A stretch of 24,770 nucleotides of DNA from Lachnospiraceae bacterium UBA4348 (GTDB lineage Bacteria; Bacillota; Clostridia; Lachnospirales; Lachnospiraceae). Where the stretch lies: contig DGTA01000152.1 of the NCBI GenBank assembly GCA_002394165.1, forward strand, positions 1-24,770, given 5' to 3'. The translations under genes and the position numbers were made by a program. The notes beneath the pieces were generated by a model. That model saw only the letters and a program-made list of their open reading frames with translations. It did no database searches and was not told the origin of the DNA. Each line of letters starts with the position of its first letter. Position 1 is the first letter of the stretch. Shown here in pieces: positions 1-7,105 of the stretch.

Positions 1-393
1 ATCGTCGCCCATGAATTCCTGGGCGATTCGGTCGAGGGCAAAGATGTGCTGGTCATCGATGACATGATCTCATCGGGCGAGAGCATGCTGGATGTCGCGA
101 AACAGCTCAAGGACCGGAAAGCCAGAAGAGTCTTCGTCTGCACCACCTTCGGCCTGTTCACCGACGGCCTTGCCAAATTCGATGAATATTACGAAAAAGG
201 ATACATCAGCAAGGTGATCACCACCAACCTCACCTACCTTCCGCCGGAGATCTATAAGAGACCCTATTACGCGCAGGCAGACATGACCAAATACCTGGCC
301 AGCATCATCGACCACGTGAACCACGATGTCTCCATCAGCTCCATACAGTCTCCCACCGGAAAGATCCGGCAGCTGCTCGAAAGCATCCGCTGA
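1..393 (+). CDS. prs: Ribose-phosphate pyrophosphokinase, C-terminal part (partial at left edge)
   Basis: The 3' end of a PRPP synthetase gene; the frame is open from base 1 and the start lies outside the window. The enzyme makes phosphoribosyl pyrophosphate from ribose 5-phosphate and ATP for nucleotide, histidine and tryptophan synthesis in the cytoplasm. The PRPP-binding loop VLVIDDMISSGES (about residues 16-28 of the fragment) is clear and is the basis of the call. The tail after it (residues about 70-130) is longer than I expect for the common short form of about 315 residues. It resembles, from memory, the longer variant seen in many Clostridia; this is inference. The gene ends at a TGA and is followed by a bidirectional terminator, facing the end of a long minus-strand operon. 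Confidence 0.9.
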   Translation: MVAHEFLGDSVEGKDVLVIDDMISSGESMLDVAKQLKDRKARRVFVCTTFGLFTDGLAKFDEYYEKGYISKVITTNLTYLPPEIYKRPYYAQADMTKYLASIIDHVNHDVSISSIQSPTGKIRQLLESIR

Positions 394-425
394 CAGGGGA
401 CAGTCCTGTAACAGATAAGAATCAG

Positions 426-462
426 AAAAACGCCCTGTTCATCATTGAACGGGGTGTTTTTT
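426..462. terminator. Bidirectional intrinsic terminator between prs and pgeF
   Basis: An 11-bp stem (430-440 with 447-457, two G-T wobbles) closes a 6-base loop. On the plus strand it is followed by six Ts (457-462); on the minus strand the A run at 426-430 gives a T tract. It can therefore end both prs (+) and the minus-strand operon finishing with pgeF. Confidence 0.88.
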
Positions 463-474
463 CCATGGCTGACT

Positions 475-1341
475 TCAGCGAATAAAAATAAAACCGGCGC
501 TGAGCCCGTGCGGAGTGCCCTTCGCTCCCCTGTGTGAAAAGATCAGGTCTTTCTCGCAGCAGGTGCATATATCTGTCACGCTGATATTTCCCGGCCGGAC
601 ACCGGCTCTTTGAAAGTTCTCGAAAGCCGCCTCATGAAGGTCCAGCCAGTACTTGCCGCCGCCTTTGGGAAAAAGCATCTTTTCTGTCTTCTCCGGAGCG
701 TAAGCTTTTTCAAACGCTTCCGCCACATCCTCGCTCACTTCATAGCAGTTCCTGCAGATGGAGGGACCGATGCAGCAGATCAGTTCTTCGGGGTCCGAAC
801 CGAATTCAGATACCATCTTTTCGATCAGCTTCGTCCCGATCCCCGCTGCCGTCCCTCGCCAGCCTGAATGAGCACTTCCGATCGCGTGTCTTTTCGGATC
901 CACTGCAAAGAGGGGAACACAGTCCGCGAAATATACGCACAGGCAGATCCCCTGTTCATCGGTCACAAACCCGTCTTCCTGCGTAAACACATTTTGCCGG
1001 ATCACGCCGCTGCCGGCATCGTCCGCCCCGACACGGGCGATCTTCGTCCCGTGGACCTGGAGCGCACCGACGGTCTTTTCATAGTCAAACCCGACGCTGC
1101 GGCCGATCCTCCGATAATTTTCCAGAACGTCCTCATGGCCGTCGCCCAGAGCTGCCAGCGAGAGATTCAGGCTTCCCCTCTCACCGGGCGTGACTCCGCC
1201 CAGGCGGGTGGAAAAGGCATGTCCCAGCCACGGAAAGGCATCCAGCGCTTCAAACGTAAGGTAAGGGACCTCCCCCTCATGAAAGATGAGATGGTCCTGC
1301 CTGCGCGTTCTCTTTATCCGTCTGATATGATCTGCGTTCAT
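475..1341 (-). CDS. pgeF: PgeF/YfiH-family multicopper oxidase-fold protein (purine nucleoside phosphorylase family, DUF152)
   Basis: A 288-residue protein of the YfiH/PgeF family. Family members have a laccase-like fold with a zinc site. Reported activities are purine nucleoside phosphorylase/adenosine deaminase in vitro and editing of peptidoglycan precursors in E. coli; which applies here is unknown. The expected metal ligands are visible: His97 in QVHGTK, Cys141 in YFADCVPL and His158 in GSAHSGWRGT. A later GPSICRNCYEV segment is also typical. The start ATG has an AAGGA Shine-Dalgarno upstream. It is the last gene of the minus-strand operon, 26 bases after yraN, and ends at the bidirectional terminator. 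The N-terminal 35 residues are a modest extension relative to the E. coli protein as I remember it. Confidence 0.88.
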   Translation of the reverse strand: MNADHIRRIKRTRRQDHLIFHEGEVPYLTFEALDAFPWLGHAFSTRLGGVTPGERGSLNLSLAALGDGHEDVLENYRRIGRSVGFDYEKTVGALQVHGTKIARVGADDAGSGVIRQNVFTQEDGFVTDEQGICLCVYFADCVPLFAVDPKRHAIGSAHSGWRGTAAGIGTKLIEKMVSEFGSDPEELICCIGPSICRNCYEVSEDVAEAFEKAYAPEKTEKMLFPKGGGKYWLDLHEAAFENFQRAGVRPGNISVTDICTCCEKDLIFSHRGAKGTPHGLSAGFIFIR

Positions 1342-1367
1342 AGTGATATTCCTTTTTCCTAATTCTG

Positions 1368-1715
1368 TCAGATGCCGAACGCATCCTTAATGTGGAACAG
1401 TTTTCTCCCGGCGATGCCGATGACATCGAACCGGCATGGAGTCTGAGAGGAAACGCCGCGGAGCATCATGTAGACAAGCGCACTCCTGGTGATCCTTCTC
1501 TGCTTGGCAGCGTTGACCGCTTCGAGCGCAAATCTCTCCTCCGGAGATCTCCGGTACTTGACCTCCGCAAACACGAGCACGTTCCCGTCCATGGCGATCA
1601 GGTCGATCTCGCCGGCGCGGCAGCGGAAATTCCGCTCGAGGATCCTTATTCCTCTTTCTTCGAGAAATCGGCAGGCCATCTCTTCGCCTGCCGACCCTTT
1701 ATCACGATTATTCAT
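1368..1715 (-). CDS. yraN: YraN family (UPF0102) nuclease-fold protein
   Basis: A 115-residue protein matching the small YraN/UPF0102 family, which has a Holliday-junction-resolvase-like restriction-endonuclease fold. Its cellular role is poorly defined. The PD-(D/E)XK-type core is visible: GEID at residues 35-38 and the EVK triad at 51-53. The N-terminal segment GSAGEEMACRFLEERG and the RNFRCRAGEIDLIA stretch are characteristic. It lies just downstream of rnhB, a frequent neighbour in bacteria, which suggests a nucleic-acid role by context only. No clear Shine-Dalgarno precedes the ATG, so translation may be coupled to rnhB. Confidence 0.9.
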   Translation of the reverse strand: MNNRDKGSAGEEMACRFLEERGIRILERNFRCRAGEIDLIAMDGNVLVFAEVKYRRSPEERFALEAVNAAKQRRITRSALVYMMLRGVSSQTPCRFDVIGIAGRKLFHIKDAFGI

Positions 1716-1751
1716 CTGCGGTAAAATGCTCTCTCCCGCATTCCGCTCAAT

Positions 1752-2522
1752 TTACAGTATATTCTTCAAAAAACTCATGCGGTGGATCACACTCGGTCCG
1801 TATTTCCTGACCGCCTCAATATGGGCGGCGCTCCCGTACCCCTTATGGGAGGCGAATCCGTACTCGGGCATCAGGTCGTCATATTCCTTCATGATCCTGT
1901 CCCTGGTGACCTTGGCGATGATACTCGCCGCCGCGATCGATACGCTTTTGGCATCTCCCTTGATGATCGGGACCTGTGGGATCGTTACCTGCGGGATGGT
2001 CACCGCGTCATTGAGCAGCACGGCCGGCATCAGGCTCAGCGACCCGATGGCCTCACACATGGCTTCGTAATCCGCCTGGAGGATATTGATCTCGTCGATC
2101 CTCGCGTTCCCGACAATACCGACCCCGACAGCGAGTGCTTTGTCCATGATCTCATCATAGAGAGCTTCTCTCTTTTTCTCCGAAAGCTGCTTGGAATCGT
2201 TGAGCCAGAGGATCTCACAGTCCCTGGGAAGGATCACGGCTCCGGCCACCACCGGCCCGGCCAGCGGGCCTCTTCCGGCCTCATCGATCCCGCACACGGG
2301 CCCGAGGTGTTCGTATTTGTGCTCATACGTCCTCATCACTTCCAGGCGCTGCCGTTCCCGCTTAAGAGCCTCAAGTCGTTTGCGGCACATCTGCACCGCT
2401 TTTGTCACGCCGCTCCTGCCATCTTCCTCATAAAGGGCACACAGCTTTAAAACTCCCGCCTCGTCTCCGCGCTCAAGGGCAGCTTCAAGCTGTTTCTTGA
2501 TCTCTTCAACCTTCTGTCCCAT
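1752..2522 (-). CDS. rnhB: Ribonuclease HII
   Basis: A 256-residue RNase HII, which cleaves the RNA strand of RNA-DNA hybrids and removes single ribonucleotides from DNA. The catalytic motif GIDEAGRGPLAGPV is at residues 78-91 (Asp80, Glu81). The remaining acidic residues are probably Asp172 (NDAV) and Asp190 (KGDAKS), 18 residues apart as in the family, followed by SIAAASIIAKVTRDR. A charged helical N-terminal extension of about 75 residues precedes the catalytic domain, as in the longer Firmicute form. The loop before Asp190 contains a tandem VTIPQ repeat. The ATG follows GGAG. The gene sits between a signal peptidase and yraN. Confidence 0.95.
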   Translation of the reverse strand: MGQKVEEIKKQLEAALERGDEAGVLKLCALYEEDGRSGVTKAVQMCRKRLEALKRERQRLEVMRTYEHKYEHLGPVCGIDEAGRGPLAGPVVAGAVILPRDCEILWLNDSKQLSEKKREALYDEIMDKALAVGVGIVGNARIDEINILQADYEAMCEAIGSLSLMPAVLLNDAVTIPQVTIPQVPIIKGDAKSVSIAAASIIAKVTRDRIMKEYDDLMPEYGFASHKGYGSAAHIEAVRKYGPSVIHRMSFLKNIL

Positions 2523-2546
2523 CTCTTATCTCTCCGAAAGACGCCT

Positions 2547-3119
2547 TCACCTTACCGGTCCGAAATGCCGGATCGGCAGGATGCGCCAGAATGCCTTCCC
2601 CATAATGGACGACCGGCTGATATTCCCGACCGTCGGTTCCCGGCTGTCTGCACTGTCATTGCGGTTATCGCCCAGCACAAAGTATTCATCCTGGCCCAGC
2701 GTGATCTGGGCGGAGGCAAGGCCAGGCTGCTCGATCGGGCCGAATCCGAACTGTGATTCATCCAGGACGGTTCCGTTGATATACACGCTGCCGTCCATGA
2801 TCTGGACCGTTTCCCCGGGAAGGCCGATGATCCGCTTGATATAGAGGGTGTCCTCCTGGTATTTAAAAGGAAAGACCACCACATCAAAACGGGCCGGCTC
2901 GAAAAACCGGTAGCTGAAGGTATCTATGATCACACTGTCGCCGTCGCGCAGAGTAGGATACATGGACGTGCCGATGACCCGCTGCTGCTGATGGAGCATG
3001 TGGATCCCCGTAAAAAGGACCAGTATTATGATCAGAAGTAATAAAAGCCATCCCCGGATCACATGGAGAAGGCTTTTTTCCTTATATTTGTCTTTTTTCA
3101 GAACGCTCACCGCTTTCAC
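2547..3119 (-). CDS. lepB: Signal peptidase I (paralog 1)
   Basis: A 190-residue type I signal peptidase that removes signal peptides from exported proteins on the outer face of the membrane. A positively charged N-terminus is followed by one membrane segment (about residues 23-40). The catalytic serine box VIGTSMYPTL gives Ser52, and Lys95 in YIKRIIGLPGE is the general base. The conserved C-terminal box GDNRNDSADSR is at 150-160. The start is a GTG with a weak ribosome binding site, so the exact start is uncertain; a second GTG lies three codons downstream. It follows rbgA by 17 bases. A second signal peptidase gene lies on the other side of rbgA. Confidence 0.93.
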   Translation of the reverse strand: MKAVSVLKKDKYKEKSLLHVIRGWLLLLLIIILVLFTGIHMLHQQQRVIGTSMYPTLRDGDSVIIDTFSYRFFEPARFDVVVFPFKYQEDTLYIKRIIGLPGETVQIMDGSVYINGTVLDESQFGFGPIEQPGLASAQITLGQDEYFVLGDNRNDSADSREPTVGNISRSSIMGKAFWRILPIRHFGPVR

Positions 3120-3136
3120 CCTGTAATGACTTTATC

Positions 3137-3988
3137 TTAGTCGGTGACATCGGGAAATTCAAGTGAAATTTTGCCGAGTTTACCGCTTCTGAAATCATCG
3201 ATCAGGGCTTTGGCGGCTCTTTTTTCGTCAGGCGCCGACCCTTGGGCAAGGAGTGACCTGGCTGCGGCGATATCGGCGCAGATCCTTTCATCTTCCGCCG
3301 CCTCATCGATCCCGTACCGCTCATGAAGCGTCCCGGGATAATGATCTTTCAGGCACCGGCCCAGAAACACGGCCAGCTCCGTCTCATCAAGCAGTTCATC
3401 GCGTATGGTGCCGGTGAGGGAAAGATCGATCCCCACTTTCCGGTCCTCAAATTTAGGCCACAGAATGCCGGGCGTATCCAGAAGCTCCAGGTTCTTTCCG
3501 CCCCTGATCCACTGCTCGCCTCTCGTGACACCCGGTTTGTTTCCGGTTTTAGCGCTCGCTTTTCCGGCAAGCGAATTGATCAGTGTGGATTTTCCCACGT
3601 TGGGGATGCCGGCGATCATAGCCCTCACGGGTCTGTTGAGGATCCCCCTCGCCCGGTCCCTGGCCTGTTTTTCAGCGCTCGCCTGTTCGATCAGGTCCTT
3701 TACCGCCTTGAGGCCGGCGCCGTTCCTGGCGTTGACCGCGGCCGTGAAGATCCCCTGCCCCCGGTAGTATTCCACCCAGCGGGCCGTCACGGCATCATCC
3801 GCCAGATCCGATTTCGTCATCAGCAGGATCCGGCTCTTCCCGGCGGCCATTTTATCGATATCAGGATTTCTCCCGGAAGGAACGGTCCTCGCATCGGTAA
3901 GCTCGATGACCAGGTCGACAAGCTTGAGATTCTGCTCCATCCGCCTCCTGGCTTTGGTCATGTGACCGGGATACCATTGATAATCCAT
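3137..3988 (-). CDS. rbgA: Ribosome biogenesis GTPase RbgA (YlqF)
   Basis: A 283-residue circularly permuted GTPase that promotes late assembly of the 50S subunit. The permuted motif order is visible: G4 TKSD at residues 58-61 comes first, then G1 GIPNVGKS at 127-134, G2 threonine in KPGVTRG near 155, and G3 DTPG at 171-174. The N-terminus MDYQWYPGHMTKARR is diagnostic of YlqF/RbgA. A basic C-terminal domain of about 90 residues follows. It lies between two signal peptidase genes and downstream of rplS, matching the Bacillus order rplS-ylqF-rnhB with signal peptidases added. RbgA acts on the 50S subunit, which also contains L19, the product of the upstream gene. Confidence 0.95.
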   Translation of the reverse strand: MDYQWYPGHMTKARRRMEQNLKLVDLVIELTDARTVPSGRNPDIDKMAAGKSRILLMTKSDLADDAVTARWVEYYRGQGIFTAAVNARNGAGLKAVKDLIEQASAEKQARDRARGILNRPVRAMIAGIPNVGKSTLINSLAGKASAKTGNKPGVTRGEQWIRGGKNLELLDTPGILWPKFEDRKVGIDLSLTGTIRDELLDETELAVFLGRCLKDHYPGTLHERYGIDEAAEDERICADIAAARSLLAQGSAPDEKRAAKALIDDFRSGKLGKISLEFPDVTD

Positions 3989-4003
3989 CTTTACTCTCTT
4001 TTC

Positions 4004-4696
4004 TCAGTCCGTTTTCATCAGGCCGCGGTGTGAGGAAGGATTAAGCACGAACCAGACTTTTCCCTCGATCATGTCGGTATGGACCGTACCCACCTCCGAA
4101 TAGCGGCTGTCCTCGCTGTTATTACGATTGTCGCCCAACACAAAATACTCATTGTCCCCGAGCGTGAGCGGTTCCTGGGCGATCCCGGGATTTACGATCA
4201 GCGGATAGGCTCTCGCCTCGAGCAGCACCTGTCCGTCGATATAGATCATGCCGTCAATGATCTGGATCGTCTCGCCCGGAAGGCCGATCACCCGCTTGAT
4301 GCTGGAACGGCTGCTCTCATTTCCGTTGGGCTTGAAAGAGATGATATCATTTCTCTCCGGTCCCTTCATCTGGTAGGCAAGGGTGTTGATCAGGACCTCG
4401 TCGCCTCCGGAAAGTACTGTATCCATCGACTGACCGATATTCGTACGCCTCTGTCCGAAGAAGTATACCAGCACATAAGCGATCATTACCATCAAAAGGA
4501 TCTGGAAGGCCCACATCAGGACATTCCTAGGGATCGATCTGCGTCTCTCCCTGGCGGAGAGCATGGACATACGGGTGTCTTCCATGCGTTTAGCTTCCAT
4601 TCTTCGTCCGGAGAGGAGCGTTTCCTCGTACGGATCCTTCTCCTGGCCTGCCGAGCGCCTGGAGGCCGCTTTGCGGATATTAAAAGGCTGAGCCAT
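4004..4696 (-). CDS. lepB: Signal peptidase I (paralog 2, atypical serine box)
   Basis: A 230-residue signal peptidase I-like protein. The chosen ATG has a strong AAAGGGG Shine-Dalgarno six bases upstream; an in-frame ATG seven codons earlier (start near 4717) has none. A long arginine-rich cytoplasmic segment (about 1-57) precedes one membrane span (about 59-80). Lys134 in SSIKRVIGLPGE matches the general base, and GDNRNNSEDSR at 188-198 matches the conserved late box. The serine box reads IGQSMDTVL, so Ser90 is present but the usual Pro-Thr of SMxPTL is replaced. It is probably active, with possibly altered substrate choice (inference). A terminator separates it from rplS upstream; I see no good promoter between them. 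Confidence 0.9.
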   Translation of the reverse strand: MAQPFNIRKAASRRSAGQEKDPYEETLLSGRRMEAKRMEDTRMSMLSARERRRSIPRNVLMWAFQILLMVMIAYVLVYFFGQRRTNIGQSMDTVLSGGDEVLINTLAYQMKGPERNDIISFKPNGNESSRSSIKRVIGLPGETIQIIDGMIYIDGQVLLEARAYPLIVNPGIAQEPLTLGDNEYFVLGDNRNNSEDSRYSEVGTVHTDMIEGKVWFVLNPSSHRGLMKTD

Positions 4697-4747
4697 GACA
4701 ATCCCCTTTCCCGTCATGATCTGTCAGTTGTCTTCGATGCCCGAATG

Positions 4748-4784
4748 AAAAAAGAAGGACATCATACTTTGCGTACTTTGTCCT
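4748..4784 (-). terminator. Intrinsic terminator downstream of rplS
   Basis: Read on the minus strand, AGGACA (4784-4779) pairs with TGTCCT (4761-4756). An inner GTAC/GTAT helix lies across a small internal loop, and the whole is followed by TTCTTTTTT. It lies 12 bases after the rplS stop and would end or attenuate transcription before the signal peptidase and rbgA genes. Confidence 0.75.
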
Positions 4785-4795
4785 CCCGATCACCA

Positions 4796-5143
4796 TTATT
4801 TGACGATTTCTTTTACCTTCGAAGCTTTGCCGACTCTTCCTCTGAGGTAGTTCAGCTTCGCACGTCTTACTTTGCCTCGTCTGACGACCTCGACCTTCTC
4901 GATCTTCGGAGAATGCAGCGGCCATGTCTTCTCAACGCCGATACCGTTGGAGTTTTTCCTGACGGTGAACGTCGCTCTGACGCTTCCGCCCTGTTTCTTA
5001 AGCACAACGCCCTCGAAAACCTGGATCCTCTCACGGTTGCCTTCTTTGATCTTCGCGGAAACGCGGACGGTATCGCCTACGTTGAACTGCGGGACCTCTG
5101 CCTTGAGCTGAGCAGCTTCGATGTTTTTAATGATGTCGTTCAT
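4796..5143 (-). CDS. rplS: 50S ribosomal protein L19
   Basis: A 115-residue ribosomal protein L19, located at the 30S-50S interface. The sequence is highly typical: FNVGDTVRVSAKIKEGNRER, IQVFEGVVLKK, VRKNSNGIGVEKTWPLHSP, and the basic C-terminus RRGKVRRAKLNYLRGRVGK. Length matches the family. The ATG has an excellent AGGAGGG ribosome binding site. It follows trmD, as in most bacteria, but here it has its own promoter inside the end of trmD and a terminator just after it. It is therefore probably made partly from a monocistronic message. Confidence 0.98.
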   Translation of the reverse strand: MNDIIKNIEAAQLKAEVPQFNVGDTVRVSAKIKEGNRERIQVFEGVVLKKQGGSVRATFTVRKNSNGIGVEKTWPLHSPKIEKVEVVRRGKVRRAKLNYLRGRVGKASKVKEIVK

Positions 5144-5218
5144 TTTTCCCTCCTGTATCCGATGTTCTTAATGCATGAAACTGCAGCAGAGGACCATCTT
5201 CGTGATTACAACTTTTGT

Positions 5219-5247
5219 ATAATATCATGTTTCTTCGGGCTTGGCAA
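5219..5247 (-). promoter_or_regulatory. Probable sigma-A promoter for rplS, inside the 3' end of trmD
   Basis: On the minus strand, TTGCCA (5247-5242) is followed by a 17-base spacer and TATTAT (5224-5219), with an extended -10 TG (TGATATTAT). The expected start near 5212 gives a leader of about 69 bases before the rplS ATG. The -35 and spacer are within the last codons of trmD. Confidence 0.65.
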
Positions 5248-5971
5248 GCAGATCCTTTAAAAACTTGCGTTCCTCACCGGTAAGCTGTGCGCTCTCAAGA
5301 AGATCAGGTCTTCGCAGGGCGGTCCTTTTCAGGGACTGCATGCGCCTCCACTTCTCCACATTGCCGTGATGGCCGGACAGAAGGATCTCCGGAACGGCCA
5401 TCCCCTCCCACACTTCAGGCCTGGTGTACTGGGGATATTCCAAAAGGCCGTTGCCAAAGCTCTCTTCGGCGCCCGAAAGATCATTTGTCAAAACACCCGG
5501 CACCATTCTGGAGACGGCGTCCATAACGACCATGGCAGCCAGCTCCCCGCCGGTCAGCACATAATCGCCGATCGAGACCTCATCGGTCACGATCTTCTCG
5601 ATCACCCGCTCATCGATCCCCTCGTAATGGCCGCAGAGCAGGACGAGATCCTCTTCCTTTGCGAACGTGCGCGCCAGCTCCTGGCTGAATGTCTTCCCCT
5701 GGGGAGTCATGTAAACACACCGCGGGCGGGAACCGGTCCTGGCGCATACGCTTTCATAGGCACTCATCACCGGCTGCGCCTCGATCACCATGCCGGCTCC
5801 ACCGCCGTAGGGATAATCATCCACGCGGCCCTTCCGCCTTTCGGGGGCATGATCACGGATGTTCACGCAGTCAAGCGATATCTTTCCTCCCGCGATCGCC
5901 CTTCCGGTGATGCTGGTGTTCATCCCGTTCTCGATCATTTCCGGAAATAAGGTCAGCACATGAAATCTCAT
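5225..5971 (-). CDS. trmD: tRNA (guanine37-N1)-methyltransferase
   Basis: A 248-residue TrmD, a SAM-dependent methyltransferase that makes m1G37 in tRNAs and so prevents +1 frameshifting. MRFHVLTLFPEM at the N-terminus, RRKGRVDDYPYGGGAGMV at about 46-62, and the knotted SAM-binding segment IGDYVLTGGELAAMVVMDA are diagnostic. The start was placed at ATG 5971, preceded by AGGAGA. An upstream in-frame extension to 6046 runs into rimM and lacks family similarity. The start codon overlaps the rimM stop as ATGA, indicating translational coupling. The last codons carry the promoter for rplS. Confidence 0.97.
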   Translation of the reverse strand: MRFHVLTLFPEMIENGMNTSITGRAIAGGKISLDCVNIRDHAPERRKGRVDDYPYGGGAGMVIEAQPVMSAYESVCARTGSRPRCVYMTPQGKTFSQELARTFAKEEDLVLLCGHYEGIDERVIEKIVTDEVSIGDYVLTGGELAAMVVMDAVSRMVPGVLTNDLSGAEESFGNGLLEYPQYTRPEVWEGMAVPEILLSGHHGNVEKWRRMQSLKRTALRRPDLLESAQLTGEERKFLKDLLAKPEET

Positions 5972-6486
5972 AAGTTCTCCTGGATCAGTCCGTCCATCAG
6001 ATGGACCGTCATCGTATCGTTTTCGATGTCCACGGAAAGAATGCACTCGCGTATGGCGGGAAGAAGGATCTCCTTTCCCTCATGGTCCACCACGTACACG
6101 TCGTTGGCCCCCGTTGCGATCACATCACTGATCGTCCCGAACACTGTTCCCTCATCCGTGACCACCTGCATTCCGATCAGGTCGGCAATGTAATATTCAT
6201 TCTCCGACAGATCCACGGCATCTTCCCGGCGGATCCAGAGATCCTTCTTCAGGAAGGGCTGGATATTTTCGATCTTGTCGTATCCCCTGAAATGAGCGAT
6301 CACGAACTGTTTGAAAAAACGGGCCCTGTCGATCACGAGGGGGATCTCCCCGCCTTTTACCTGTATGTAAACATTCTCCAGAGAAGTAAACTTTTCCGGC
6401 TCATCCGTGGTGGGGAAGATCTTGACCTCTCCCGCCAGGCCGTGGGGCTGGGTGATCACACCGACCCGAAGCATTCTGTTGATCAA
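5968..6486 (-). CDS. rimM: Ribosome maturation factor RimM (TTG start)
   Basis: A 172-residue RimM, which helps assemble the head of the 30S subunit and binds S19. The N-terminal domain begins with the typical RVGVITQPHGLAGEVKI. A PRC-barrel domain follows (about residues 95-172, with YYIADLIGMQVVT and the late NDVYVV and ILLPAI segments). The best start is a TTG at 6486 with GAGGG seven bases upstream. The next ATG, four codons later, lies too far from that site, and an ATG a little upstream is out of frame. The gene follows khpA and overlaps trmD by four bases, the standard rpsP-khpA-rimM-trmD order. Confidence 0.95.
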   Translation of the reverse strand: MINRMLRVGVITQPHGLAGEVKIFPTTDEPEKFTSLENVYIQVKGGEIPLVIDRARFFKQFVIAHFRGYDKIENIQPFLKKDLWIRREDAVDLSENEYYIADLIGMQVVTDEGTVFGTISDVIATGANDVYVVDHEGKEILLPAIRECILSVDIENDTMTVHLMDGLIQENL

Positions 6487-6511
6487 TCTTTTACCCTCAT
6501 TTATAGAGCAA

Positions 6512-6554
6512 GATCCCGCCGGAACGGAACCAAAGGCCCTGCACCGCCGGGATC
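6512..6554 (-). repeat. Imperfect inverted repeat in the khpA-rimM gap
   Basis: 6512-6522 and 6544-6554 form an 11-position inverted repeat with one mismatch (GATCCCG/CGGGATC plus 3 bp) around a 21-base loop. On the rimM message it would form a hairpin just upstream of the GAGGG site and TTG start. No T tract follows, so it is not an intrinsic terminator. A role in rimM translation or RNA processing is speculation. Confidence 0.5.
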
Positions 6555-6562
6555 TGTCTGAA

Positions 6563-6796
6563 TTACTGCAGAATATCCACGATCACTTTCTTGTCTTCTC
6601 CGGAAGCTGCAGCTTTGACAACGGTTCTGATCGCCTGGGCGATCTTTCCCTGCTTTCCGATAACTTTGCCCATATCAGAAGGAGCCACCTTCAGTTCGAC
6701 CACGATCGACCTGCGGCTCTCCTTCTCAGTGACAACCACTTCATCCGGGTAATCCACAAGAGATTTAGCAATCACTTCTACTAACTCTTTCATCAT
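6563..6796 (-). CDS. khpA: KH-domain RNA-binding protein KhpA
   Basis: A 77-residue single KH-domain protein (KhpA/YlqC), a small cytoplasmic RNA-binding protein. In streptococci it partners KhpB (Jag/EloR) in control of cell division and elongation. The KH core with its GxxG loop is visible as MGKVIGKQGKIAQAIRTVVKA (loop GKQG at residues 47-50). GAGGG precedes the tandem ATG-ATG start. It lies between rpsP (13 bases upstream) and rimM (76 bases downstream), the conserved Firmicute order. No khpB is visible in this window. Confidence 0.95.
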   Translation of the reverse strand: MMKELVEVIAKSLVDYPDEVVVTEKESRRSIVVELKVAPSDMGKVIGKQGKIAQAIRTVVKAAASGEDKKVIVDILQ

Positions 6797-6809
6797 GCCT
6801 ATCCCTCAA

Positions 6810-7055
6810 TTATTTCTCGATACCCGCGATCTTGAAAAGCTTGCCGACTGTTTCAGTGGGCTGAGCGCCGGTGCTGAGCCATTTCCTAGCAAGTTCTTCG
6901 TCGATCTTGAACTCGCTCGGATCCGTGTTGGGATTATATGTGCCGATCTCTTCGATGCACTTTCCGTCTCTGGGGGATCTGGAATCCGCTACCACGATTC
7001 TATAGAAAGGAGCCTTCTTCTGGCCCATTCTCCTAAGTCTGATCTTAACTGCCAT
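6810..7055 (-). CDS. rpsP: 30S ribosomal protein S16
   Basis: An 81-residue S16, a 30S body protein needed for subunit assembly. MAVKIRLRRMGQKKAPFYRI and the following VVADSRSPRDG, IGTYNP and ARKWLSTGAQPTETV are unmistakable, and length is normal. The ATG is preceded by a near-perfect AGGAGGTGA site. It lies 113 bases after ffh, and the gap holds a weak terminator-like hairpin. Three 30S/tRNA maturation genes follow it closely. Confidence 0.98.
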   Translation of the reverse strand: MAVKIRLRRMGQKKAPFYRIVVADSRSPRDGKCIEEIGTYNPNTDPSEFKIDEELARKWLSTGAQPTETVGKLFKIAGIEK

Positions 7056-7075
7056 CTTTGTTTCACCTCCTTAGC

Positions 7076-7105
7076 AAAAAATGTCAGGCGGCGCACGAGC
7101 CCGCC
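7076..7105 (-). terminator. Possible weak terminator/attenuator between ffh and rpsP
   Basis: On the minus strand, GGCGG (7105-7101) and CCGCC (7091-7087) form a short GC-only stem with a 9-base loop. Five bases later comes a run of six Ts (7081-7076). The offset of the T run and the 5-bp stem make it at best a leaky terminator. The rest of this 113-base gap shows only the rpsP ribosome binding site; I see no convincing promoter. Confidence 0.35.

Noticed and set aside
4079..5260. Long plus-strand open frame of 393 codons opposite a signal peptidase, rplS and the end of trmD
   Set aside because: It runs antisense through several well-conserved genes, has no family resemblance and no ribosome binding site; GC-rich third codon positions opposite real genes explain it.
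5972..6046. N-terminal extension of trmD upstream of its chosen start
   Set aside because: The extra residues lie inside rimM in another frame and the AGGAGA site points to the ATG at 5971.
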